NCBI GenBank assembly: GCA_963971285.1
Contig: OZ020261.1
Location: forward strand, 5,521,983 to 5,585,982
DNA length: 64,000 bases
Direction: 5' to 3'
Source: Astropecten irregularis
Taxonomy: Eukaryota; Echinodermata; Asteroidea; Paxillosida; Astropectinidae
Within the stretch, counting starts at the first letter, position 1, and every line of letters starts with the position of its first letter. Shown piece by piece: positions 22,765 to 34,600 of the stretch. Made by a program: the position numbers and the translations under genes. A model generated the notes under the pieces. It ran no database searches. It saw only the letters and a list, made by a program, of their open reading frames with translations, and was not told the origin of the DNA.

Positions 22765-23080
22765 ATAACTTAGACAACTCAAGTGAGGGTGTCCTTCATG
22801 TTTGTTCCAAATATCGTTCGGTCGAACGATCTTTGGAAAAGACACTGAAATTATTGATTTGCTTGAAAAACCCAGCATCTGATGAACCAAGATTTCCCAT
22901 GGTGACTGTTTGCACTGTTTACGAACTGTTGAGTCCATTTTTGTCTCAAACTCAATACATTTCCTTTCGGAAGCTTTGCAAATCCTATAATATGATCCCT
23001 TTAATATTGAATACATCTTTGGTTCAATGTAAGAACTGCAGAATCTCTTTACACATTCCAAACCCGGTCTTATGACACTG
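22765..23080. repeat. Dispersed repeat shared with 58770-59010
   Basis: Both sites contain AAGATTTCCCATGGTGACTG, TTTGCACTGTTTRCGAACT and GAACGATCTTT in the same order. An open frame of about 110 codons runs through each on the minus strand (...VRKQCKQSPWEIL...). No known domain is seen. Confidence 0.75.
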
Positions 23081-23084
23081 GTAG

Positions 23085-24635
23085 GCCTATGCCAGTCCAA
23101 TCACTGAACAAACCTCTGGTTCTACATGTCAGAACGCTGTTTCTTCTTTAAGGTATACCTCAATATAGGAAGAATGTAGTTTTTGTCTCCCCCAAATTTG
23201 CGCATCTCAGTCAGGGACAAAACAAATTCAGAATTTGAGAGTCGATTGTTTTAGTTAAATTTAAATTTATTTCTCCTAATTGTAAAAAAAAATAACCGAA
23301 TACAAGTACTGGAGTCGAATATTTGACTTGAATGATCACTGAGGGTCACATACCATTAGGAGGCATTTTCTTTAAACAGAGGGGTGTCACAAAAACATTT
23401 CGAATGTCTGTCAACCAAATTCAATTATCTATTCCATATTCCTGTACACAAACCAGTTCGCCCTGCTCATAAACGAAATGTTAACATCATGTTCAGTTAC
23501 TCTTCAGGCATTTGGTTGCAGAAAAGAGTAAACTTTATTTTGAATACTGCCACCAAGAGTCTGAAAATCAGTAATTTTTCGACCGTCGTTGCAAGTGTTT
23601 CTGACGGATGAGGGCGCTATATTTATGCCACTTTTGTAGTTCACATCTCTGTCAGAAATCATAAAATATAGCACTGTTGTATTAGACTAATGCATACTAC
23701 ATTTTTAAAACTGGTTTGATGTAAAGCATCTCAATTATCTATGTTCATTCTTGTAAATAAAGATGGAGTACAAAATAGCGCCCCCTCTGAAATAAACAAA
23801 ATATCAGCTGGCTGTAAACAGTGGAGAATTAAGAATGGATGAAGTATTCATTCAACATTTCAGTTCAGTAGATGAACAGAGTCATCGACGTGGTGGTATG
23901 TACTGCTCTCTAGAAATGAGCCGGGGGGGGGGAGTTTTGTTGCAAGAGTGTGGGAAATTAGTTGTTGAAATTTGATACGAATTTGAGGTAAGTTTGGGAC
24001 TTTTAAGGCACAAGGATGTTGTCGTTGGATAGTCTGAAATGTGGATCAACCTATATCACTATCTATATGCCTAAATGTTACATCACAGATTTCTACATGA
24101 CGGAGAATTTTTACTCTTCATGAAACCATGACAACCAGAAAGTGTCTTTGAATTCGCAGTAGGATCTTGTTAATGAAAGCGTTTACTAACATAAAGAGCT
24201 AAACACGCAATTAAAAACGTTCGTAACTAAAAAGAACGCTCGTAACCAAATGGGCAAGTAAATAAGCTCTCAATTTGGTCGTAAAGCATACAACCTATAT
24301 ATACACATAAACTGCTCGGTAAGTATTATAGAAAACGCGCGTAGTGTAAATGCATAGGAAACTTGGAACAACAAAAAGACATTTTTTTTAGGCGAACCGG
24401 GTGACGTTTATATCCGCCTTACTGTTCCAAATCTCCTATGTATACAATACTATGGAGCCACGTCACACGAGGTAACTTATACTCAATAATTTCTGAAATC
24501 TGCAGTAAGAGCATTATTTTAAAACTTTTTTTCAGCTAAGTTTTCTTGAAGGCAGCTAGGACACTGCCAGAAAACGCCGTTTGGGATAGCAAAGTCGTTT
24601 GAATGCATCTATATAGTTGGTTGCCTCAAATTACG
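23085..24635. other. Between alternative 3' ends: no exon recognised
   Basis: AT-rich. I looked for a third membrane or sushi exon on the minus strand and saw none. A poly-G run lies near 23925. Confidence 0.4.
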
Positions 24636-24639
24636 GCGA

Positions 24640-24825
24640 TACACAATAGTGCGCCACCATGAGTTTGCAAAATGTTGACCAATCACAATGCGCGGAATTA
24701 ATGATGTCGACAAACTGCGCATGTGGAGAGATGTGCGGTTTGTCGACAAAATTTCTTCCTCGCATTGTGATTGGCCAACTCGTTTGAGACTCATGGTGGC
24801 GCACTGTTGTGAATCACACTAATTT
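24640..24825. mobile_element. MITE (AGTGCGCCACCATGAGTTTG), complete copy
   Basis: CAATAGTGCGCCACCATGAG at the left is inverse to CTCATGGTGGCGCACTGTTG at the right. The inner TGACCAATCACAATGCG and CGCATTGTGATTGGCCA are also inverse. Confidence 0.93.
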
Positions 24826-24976
24826 GCGTACATAAACCGATCGTATTTCTATGGACTAACAAATTACCTCGAGTGGCATGGCTCTCACAATAACATAACA
24901 GAAAAGTTACTTAATCATTTCATAATGATTACTTATGGCAACATCACTTTATAATGTAACATAACTTATTCCATTC

Positions 24977-24982
24977 TTTATT
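24977..24982 (-). terminator. Candidate poly(A) signal for isoform A
   Basis: AATAAA on the minus strand about 520 bases past the isoform A stop. It is the first canonical hexamer I noticed downstream. The AT-rich setting makes chance matches likely. Confidence 0.3.
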
Positions 24983-25497
24983 TTTTTATCAAAAGTATTT
25001 AAATCTGTCAAACTCAGATATTGTAGATTAATTTGTATAATTAGACATTATTGCCGAATTATGAGCATTTTGTACAAGGAAATGTGTTTCTATACTTCTT
25101 TGACATTTCAACTGTCGCTCTGTGTTTAAAAACATGCTACACATCTATAAAAAAAACACGATATAATGATTTCACGCTGATAAAAATGCAATTTATAAAA
25201 ATCTGCTACACCTCAACCTGGCTACTTTTCTCATTCGATATTGTTCGGATTTTTCTTTTTTCATTTCTGAACAAATATAATTATTGTGCTCCTTTGCCGT
25301 CAATTCGTAATTGATTTTTGATCACAGTTTCAAACTCAGCATTTGCATAATCCAAAAGACAATCATAATAACAATAAAACCACGTTCCTCAAGTGCTGAG
25401 CGATAGGCCAACATGGACAGATATTTTTAGAAGTTTCCATGTTGCAATATGGCTTCCCTGCATGATGACTAATCCGACGACTCTTTCATGACGCAAT

Positions 25498-25606
25498 CTA
25501 GACGGTTTCTTCTTTTCCTCTGCCTTGTTGCTTAGAGGCCATGGCGTCCGCGGCCTCCTGTTCCATTCCCCAGTTTTCGGCCGGTTGGTTCTCGTTCACT
25601 TTCGTC
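25498..25606 (-). CDS. mesh: mesh-like exon 20A: short cytoplasmic tail and stop, isoform A
   Basis: Residues 1119-1154 and a TAG stop; acceptor ACTATAG in phase 2. The hydrophilic tail ends GRGKEETV. The last three residues ETV fit a class III-type PDZ ligand (acidic at -2, hydrophobic at 0); this is inference only. Confidence 0.87.
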
Positions 25607-28600
25607 CTATAGTGATTGCGTTTGGAAAAAAAAAGAGAGCAAATAAAATCAAACACGAAGCAGTCGTAGATAATGTTTAAACTGAACAGAACGAATTTCG
25701 AAGGAAGACGTAATGCGAAACAATTGTCTTCATCTACACTTAAAATTTGGCTTGAGCTACACTTTAGATACGGCTCAGTCACTCTCCTGAGGACGAACAG
25801 AGCACACTGTTCAGATAATACCACCGGTTCTTCTCAGAACCACACACTCTCACAGAAGAGATTACATGGTGTCATCGCAAACTCGCCTTCTTTATTAGTA
25901 CTTCCACCATGCATAGCTTCAAGTCTTACTTAGGGCTTAGATCATTACGTTCAATTTTTTTTATTTGGTCAGCCTGAGCCTGCTAGTGTTGAGAATATCA
26001 ATATAATCAACTACTTAGATTTAATTTTAAACAGTGCACGGAAATGTTGAACAATTGATAGTGGAGTGTTATTGAATGAATATTAAATTACATTTTTTGA
26101 AATAGTCATACTCAAGCGCCATGGAAAACAAGATAATAATTTATATCATATGCATGAATCTTCAAAAATGTTCCTTCCGGAAATGACTTTCAATGAAGAT
26201 CCTGCTAGGATCGAAACGTCAGGCCCTCCTAACTCCAAATATTTCAGGTTCTAATTTTGTGTGATGAGCAGTTTGCAAAAGTTCATTATTTTTATTGACT
26301 TCCAGAAATAATTATCCGCATTAATGAATTAATAAAATTCATAACTACTGAATTCAAACTGATAAATTTATTAATTATACAATATATTTTATACTAAAAT
26401 TGTCTGATTCAATGACAGGGGAATGAGTAACGGATATAATAACAGACATTATGTAAATTAATAGTTATTTGTGCTAATTATTAATTTGAAATTTGTAATG
26501 AATATTCATGAGATGATACTGAATAATTCAGTGACGTACCCGCTTCGCTCCAGGTCCTTGGTACCAGAGCCCTGACGGAGGAAGTACAGAACTCCGAGGA
26601 TGACCAGGGCCAGCACAATCAGGACAGCGATAATAATGCCGGCAATGGCCCCACCGCCCAGCCCACCGCCTCCCGCTGATGGAAAACAAAAAGGCAAGGT
26701 CCTTGCAGATTAAAATCACCAGATTAATGAATCGAAACAAAGAAGTACCTTGAGTCATCAGTTAGGCTTTGTATCTAGTATCTTATATCTTGTATCTTAG
26801 GCTTTGTAACCAGTATCTAGATGCATTCTGTTTGCCTGTGTGTTCTATGTCACGCCGCTAACGGCCATGACGTAAGTTTCACTTGGGTTGCTTTTCAGAA
26901 TTGAAGCAATGATTATTGCAGTAGATTTATACCATGTTTCATCAATTCAAAACTCCAGATCCAAAAGGAATCTTAATTCGTTATAATCTTCTGCTCCATT
27001 CGGAATTCCAATACAACCCTTGACAGTCTATTTTCTTTTTGTTTCTGGTGCTGCAGCAAATGTTATGTTGCTGTTGATGCTACTGTAGGTTGTACGTTGT
27101 AGGTTGTAGGGTGTAGGTTGTAGTTTGTAGGTTGTAGGTTGTAGGTTTTAGGTTGTAGGTTGTAGGTTGTAGGTTGTAGGTTGTAGGTTGTAGGTTGTAG
27201 GTTGTAGGTTGTAGGTTGTAGGTTGTAGGTTGTAGGTTGTAGGTTGTAGGTTGTAGGTTGTAGGTTGTAGGTTGTAGGTTGTAGGTTGTAGGTTGTAGGT
27301 TGTAGGTTGTAGGTTGTAGGTTGTAGGTTGTAGGTTGTAGGTTGTAGGTTGTAGGTTGTAGGTTGTAGGTTGTAGGTTGTAGGTTTTAGGTTTTAGGTTT
27401 TAGGTTGTAGGTTGTAGGTTGTCGGTTGTAGGTTGTAGGTTGTAAGTTGTAAGTAGCAAGTTGCAAGTTGTAAGTTGTAAGTTGTAAGTTGTAAGTTGCT
27501 GCTGCTGCATATGTTCATACTTCTGCTGCTGCTTATGCTGTTTTTTTGTGTTGGTTTTCATTCAACAACTTAGTCGTACCAAGTTGATGCACCACTCCTT
27601 GAAAACAGTTCTAAGTTCGAGTTTTTCTTAACCTATCCCAGTGCGATATTGTCTCGTTAGAGGGAGTTGAACCAATAACCGCTCCATTGAAGGAGACCGT
27701 GCTGCCATCTACACCCTCAAGGAAGCAAATTCTTGACCAAATTTTAAGAATCGCAGACACGATTTCTATGTAACTTTTCAGTGATTGTTTGGTACGTACT
27801 GCTTCGTGAAGAAGTTCACAGAAAAAAAAAATACGTTTAATCTGCACAGTCCATTGCCTTTTTGTTAACCAGTGTAACGCCTAAAGTGGTGTTCGCATTT
27901 TAAAACAAGAATATTATCGATAGCGGCTTTGGAAAGAGACGAATCCCCGAATTGGCCTTCAGGTTATTTCGGATAAAGAGTAAATATTTCCGAAGATCTT
28001 GCCTCAAGTTTCACATGTTGACCTTTGTGTTACAAAGACACCATCGGATCAGTTTGCATAGTGTCTAAATAAACACCTTTTTTTCATTTTAACGTAAACC
28101 AAATTTTTATATTTTGTCTACTTTTGCTGGGTTGACTAGGCCTTATTTCACTTTTAATAATTTAACAGCAGTTTCTCGATCATATCAAAACTTGCTTGGT
28201 CAAGAAGCCACTCAAAGAATAGCACTCTGTTTTTTATCGAGGACAAGGGCTTCCAGTGTCCACGACAAACTGTATTTTAGCTTTTAGATGACCAAAACCA
28301 AGCCCAAGCCCAAGCCCAAGCCCAATTCCAAGACCAAGCCTTAGCCAAAGCCCAAGCCCAAGCCTCGGTTTCGAGTATTAACCCATAATATGAATGGTAA
28401 ACCTACTTGAACAGTCGGCTCTGGCTCCATCCCACTGGCCACCTTTACATGTCAGCTCGTATCGGATTTCTGAATTCGGACAGCCAAAGGTCACCTGGAG
28501 GTTGCCTTCACTGTCTGTCTTAGTGCTGATGACGTCAGCGCCTTTCATGTCATCGGTGCTGCAGTCCGTCACTGTTAAAAGGAAAAAAAATGGTTGTTCA

Positions 28601-31600
28601 CACATACATTATCACCAGTACACTCTGCCCGTGTGAACAGTGTAACCCACTCTCTTTAAAAACATTGAAAGTTTTTGTTTTGAGTTAGAATAGCCTGACG
28701 TTTCGATCTTATAGCAGGATCTTTCTCAAAGCATAAATGGTAAGACTTAGGAGGGCCTGACGTTTCAATCTTATAACCAGATCTTTCTTAAAGGCGAAAT
28801 GCTTAAAGTTAGAAAGGCTTGACGTTTCGATCTTATAACAGGATCTTTCTCAAAGGCAAAATGCTCAGAGTTAGAAGGGCCTTGTATTTCTATATTAGCA
28901 AGAACTTTCTCAAAGGCTCAATGCTCAGAGTTAGGAGGGCCTGACGTTTCAAACTTAGCAGGATATTTCTCAAAGGTTAAATGCTCAGAGTTAGGAGGAC
29001 CTGGTATTTCGATCTAAGCAGGATCTTTCGTATATCGATATTTTTCGGGAAAGTAACGGTTCTTGTTCTTAATCGAGTAGTGCATAATTCGATTGATGCG
29101 TTCGAAATCAACTTATGTGTATTTTGAAGCACGCAACTGATGTGTTCTGAAAGGTGACATCATTTCAAAGCCATCAGTTTCACAAGAAGCCTGAAGCTAA
29201 CATCAACCTTATTTACACTGAGTTTTACACAAAAACGTAGACAATATTGTGTTACTTGTTAGCAGTTTCATACCATATATTTCAATCTAGAGATGGGAGC
29301 AGTGGAGAGAGGAAGTCTTGCGGTAACACCATGCATCATAAATCTCTTTTAGGAAGATGTGTGGTCCTAAAAAGGACCGATGAGAGTGGATTCTCGACGT
29401 TTCGACTAGTGTGCTCTAGTCGTCCTCAGGAGAGAGAGAGTGTCGGACTAGGTTGATGTGTTGGTATCCAACACGGCATTCAGCATAAATAACCAACACA
29501 TCTACCTAGTTCGGCACTCTCTCTCCTGAGGACGACTAGAGCACACTAGTCGAAACGTCGAGAATCCACTCTCATCGGTCCTTTTTAGGACCACACATCT
29601 TCCTAAAAGAGATTTATGATACATGGTGTTACCGCATGCCTTCCTCTCTCTCTAGTGTCTCCACCATGCAAAACTTCAAACCTTACTTATGAGAGCAGTG
29701 AATCAACTTTACCTGTACACACTGGCATGGTATTATCAGACCAGAGGGCAATGTCGTCCTCAACCACACAGTCCCTGGTCCGTGGACCGTGCAAGATGCT
29801 CTTAGGGTCGTCACAGTTGAAGGTGATGGTGGTGCCTGATGCGTACCTCTGGAGAGGATCTGAGAACTCCATCGAGCCGTCTACCGGGCCAGGCAGGTAC
29901 GGGCAAGTCGGAACTGTAGAATGATTCAACAGGAACGATAAACCTGTGAATGGAAATTGGAAGCACCGCGACCAACCATAGAGCAAGACCTTCCTCCATG
30001 GATTAACATATCCATGGCATACTATTCAATGGATGGCCCTTTGGACCAATGAGATTTTGTGGCAGATGTGGCTGCATTCGAATCTGTTGTCTAGAGCTAG
30101 GTCTTGGTCTTCGCTCCATTGGAAATGCACGGGGACACCGAGATAATATACCTAGCCGTAGCTCAGCACCAGCCCAAGTAACAATTATACCCAGAATGCT
30201 TTGCGCATACCCCGTTTGGGCCCGTTTTGGGATATTTTCGATAAGATCCATGTAGGTACTAAGTAATGATTTGTCCATGTGTTCAGCTTTGGGGAATTAC
30301 ACACGCTCTTTTCAGGAGCTACACAAATCGCCAAGTCTTCACTACATTTCAAATTTCACAAGGTGATGGTAAGTAGCACCTCCCATACTCTTAACCACTG
30401 CAAAGCTTCCTCCTTGCAGTTACTCAAGTGTGCAGAATCAGCACCATTTCTCAGCGACATGCAACGTTCCCTATATTATACTTGCTGTCATCTACATGAC
30501 GTGTAATTATGTACTCCGGCTCATGGGTTCAAAACGAGCTTTTGAATGCATCGGTACACGAACATAAGTCAATCATAACTAAACAGCAGTCTGCAATCTC
30601 GGACGTTCACATTTTGTGGGAGTCTATTCAAGTACAATAAGACACTGAAAAATGCAATGCCTTGTCCTCTTTAACTATGTGAAACACAAAATTGCAAGAT
30701 TTTTCTTGGTTTGTTTGACTTCTTTGACTGTTTGCTTGTTCTATGTGGCTGATGCAAACACAACTTAGACCGTGTCTCAATTCTCTGGCTGCGGCTGCAA
30801 AATACGAAATGTACCTATGGCAGCCACTAGTGACTGCAGCCATATCCATAGACACGTGTGTTATTTTCGGTCGCAGCCAGATAATTAAGACACAGCTTTA
30901 TATCTTTCAAATTTGGCCGCCTTACTTTTTTCCATGATTTTCCTGGTGGCTAAGTACTCCTCGTTCTCCTCGAAGCATTCCTCGCCTGCTTGTATCGTCT
31001 GAGTGACGGACATGTCATAGACACACTCCTCAAGTCCCTGGCATATTTCCTCCAGCCGGCTAGAAATGGACTCGTCCAGGGTGCTGGGGTCAGGGGTCAC
31101 GAGAATCGGGACGAACGTTTCATTCTGGTAGTCCATACTTGTGAGAAGACCATCCGTGTGGAAGAGCGTGTCCCCGGTCGTTATCCCTGCCGAAGATTCA
31201 AACGAAATGGTTAACCAAATTGAAGAAAGACTTTTTTCAATAAGTACTTGATGTTGTCTCCAACGTGGCGGCATTTCAGTAGGGCGCCCCCAGGCGGCAA
31301 GAAGCTGACTGGCCTGAATATAAGAACAGCTCGCATTGAGCTGTGCTTTTTTCCACATTCAGTTTATTTTCCCTTGAAGATCTGTTTTGTATTGGTCTAC
31401 CCGTCGGAGTGCTGTGGTCTGGCGTGTTGAACTCAAAGTCTTGTGGTCAATCTACAGATTGTGGGTTCGAATCCAGCCATGGGTTAATGGTGAGTTCGTC
31501 CTGGGGCAACGCGCTTTGTCACATATTGCTCCTCTTCACCCAGGTGTAAATGGGTACTAGTGAGGGTAGAGATGGCTTTGTGGTTTGATTAGCCTCTGTG

Positions 31601-34600
31601 CACTGAATACGGTAGCACGAGGCTGTATACTCACCAGGGAGTTGAGATGGTTTCAGGAATGTAAATTAATGACCGATGACCAGGGATAAAGTTGTGATGC
31701 GCAGTAGCGTACATTCATATATGAGCTGCACAATATAAATGTTCTATATTATTATTATTACCGCAAGGCGCATTATGTCTACGATCCTGTTTCTTACATT
31801 CTTTCAACGTTTCGAAGAGTACACTAGGATCATCTCCTTCGTAGAGTTGTCCGTCGGCACCTCGGATGTCGTTATCAGAGATGCCGTCCATATCTCCTAA
31901 GAGTCCCTCCACATTTGCCGTGGGACCAATAGCCTGTGGGAAGCAATATAAATCAACCTTAATTTGGTATCGTGAGGGCGCTATGCAGGACAAAACAAAA
32001 ACACTGAAGCAGTGGCCTGGACAATGGGCGTTTACGAAACGGATGTTTACGCTCAGTCTCCAGCTCTTACATACATATGCTGACAATATAGGTTGTAGTA
32101 TTTCACTGAGGCTGAAATTCTGTTTTCCTTTATCAAACCAGAAAATCTACTTCAGAACCGCGGGCAAAAGGCTTTATTTTGATACCAGTTATTTCAGAAT
32201 GGATTCACAAAATGGAGCCGAGCCTGAGACGGAGCCCGAGCCTCCGTTTCGTAAACGCCCTATAGTGACGAATGGTGTTCTGTAAGCTATGAAATGAGGC
32301 TTGAGGCTATTAAAGCTTGGGATTAATTTGCTACCGCCATTTAGTGTCCTAAATGAAATGAAGCTGAAGCCTTCCGTCGGCTTCGTCATGTGGCCTAATC
32401 TCATCGTTTCGTTGTGTGGGCCCCAAATGGCAGTTGCCTGACATGGGACCGATATCATTAACGCTTCGCGATCATCGCTAATGTCGAAAATCCATGATCA
32501 TCGCTTAACGAAAAAGTCGATCGCTACTTTGTGCAGCAATTTTCCGTTTAGTGATGGATTTGGGATTATAAGCGATGGTCGCAAAACGTTAGTGAAATCA
32601 GCCCCAGGTTTTTCAAAGGACCATCGGAACGATAGGAAAAAGACTAAGTGAAGCATGGTGTTCGTTTAATTTATTTATAGGCCTAAGTCATTGAAAAGTG
32701 AACAGAGAAAAAACCCAACGTAGGGCTGGATTGCTCAGTTGGTAGACCGCCTGTATACGGTATTCAGGAGGTCGCCGGTTGGAATCCATCTCCAGTCAAT
32801 TCTCCTTTGTTCACTTTTCAATGACTTTAACTTCAATCAGTTTCCCTTGTGGTTATTTGATAATTCTATTCATAAGTCGACTAAAATGGGTTCACACCAA
32901 GTAAAGTTGTTAATATGACATGAATTTACTGTTCTCGCATTTTCTATGTGCGGGCACGGTATCAACCGTAAAGCGAGTCTATGTTACATAATGTTATACG
33001 TACCGCTCTACTGGCAATGATCTCAGCTGTGAGGCTGTCTGAGTAAGCCCTCACAATCACCACGATCGAGGAGGCGTGGAACGAGACGGTTATCTGAGTA
33101 AAGTCTACATTGACTGTTAGGGTGGCTCCTATCCGCAGACGAATTTTAAAAGGTAAGAAGAATGTTAATTGAGCAAATAGAATTGTTACAGTAATGGTCA
33201 ATAATGTAGAAGTAGGCTTATAATTCGTGTGAAGAAAGTAGTTTCTTATTGATCTACGTGTAATGTACTCGTATAACATTCCAAGTGTCTAGGCATACAT
33301 TTATTATTATCGATTACAAAAATCTTTGTTTTAAACGGCGCCATCCGAATTTTCCATTTATTGGTCTGTACTAAACAATGCATAAGCATATGAACCAAAG
33401 GGACAATACATTCATATAATGTCCCTTACACTGTTTTGTGGTCAATTATTGTATTTTCTCGTGGTTTGTTTTAGTATGATTTTGCTTTTCCCACGTTGGT
33501 AGCATTTACATAATTTTATGTCTTTCTGAAGTTTGCCGTTACTGTGAATGAAGATTTTTGCCACATTCAGCCGCCCACACCGAACAGTTTAGCTTGTATA
33601 TTAAAGAGGATGTTCAACACTCAACAAACCTCGATTTATTTGTTAGAACTATAATCCTTGAAATACTTGACATGAGAAAAAAACCAAACAGCAAGCTCCC
33701 CCAAATTCAGAAAAGGCTCCCATATCTGACGTCACGAAATCACACAGATTTGTCTGCTGCCCCCATTGACGAAATTCAGATAATCTGAACATCCTCATTA
33801 ACATAAGGAAGATCTGCAATATTTGGGTCTCTATACATATGAACCTAGAGGTACGGCACATGGGCTTACCTCTCAGGTACAGTGGATCATATCTGTTGGA
33901 TTGGAGCCACATATCTGGCTGTCTGAACACAGTGCCCATGTTGTAGTACAGGGTCAGGGGTCTGATCTGACCCAGCTCGATGTGGATGGTGTCACTACCT
34001 GCTTCCTGCATGACAACTGCGTTGAGGTAACTCGCAACTGAGGAGGTCAGAATGAGGTCAAAGTGGGATCAGAATGGGGGTTATGATGGGGTCAGAGTGA
34101 GACCAGAATGGGTCAGAGAGGAGTCAGAGTTAAGGTTAGAGTGGGGTTAGAGTGGGATCACATTTGGATCAGAGGGCGGTAAGAATGGGGTCAGAGTAGG
34201 GTCAGGGTTGAGGTTAGAGAGGTGTGGGTTTGATAGGGGTTAGAGTGGAGTCAGGGTGGGATCACGGAGGGCGGTCAGAATGGGGTCCGAGTTGGATCAG
34301 AGGGCGGTCAGAATGGAATCAGAGTGGGGTCAGAGTGAGATCAGAATGGGACAGAGTGGAGTTAGAGTTAAGGTTAGAGTGGGGTCAGAGTGGGATAGAG
34401 GGCGGTCAGAATGGGGTCAGATTGGGGTCATTGTGCGGTCATAATTGGTCAGAGTAAGACCAGAATGAGTCAGTGTGGACAGAGTTAAGGTTTGAGTGAG
34501 GTCAGAGTGGGATAAGAGGGCGGTCTGAATGGGGTCAGAGTGGGTTCAGAATGGGATCGTAATGAGGATCAGAGGTTAACATGTGTTAAATGAAAATCAT

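Noticed and set aside
22744..23100. 118-codon frame (minus) as a gene
   Set aside because: The same frame recurs at 58706-59059 within a dispersed repeat; no known domain.
25498..25824. 108-codon single-exon gene
   Set aside because: Only the last 36 codons are used, as exon 20A; the upstream part is intron and a palindromic element copy.
27085..27500. Interstitial telomeric repeat
   Set aside because: The unit is a heptamer TTGTAGG, not the animal telomere hexamer TTAGGG.
27611..27847. Minus-strand frame containing VDGSTVSFNGAVIGSTPSNE
   Set aside because: Considered as a third sushi exon, but it has no cysteine pattern and no convincing splice sites.
32724..32800. Functional tRNA gene
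   Set aside because: Box A and box B are present, but the stems are imperfect and the flanks and tail are shared with other copies, so it is a SINE head.
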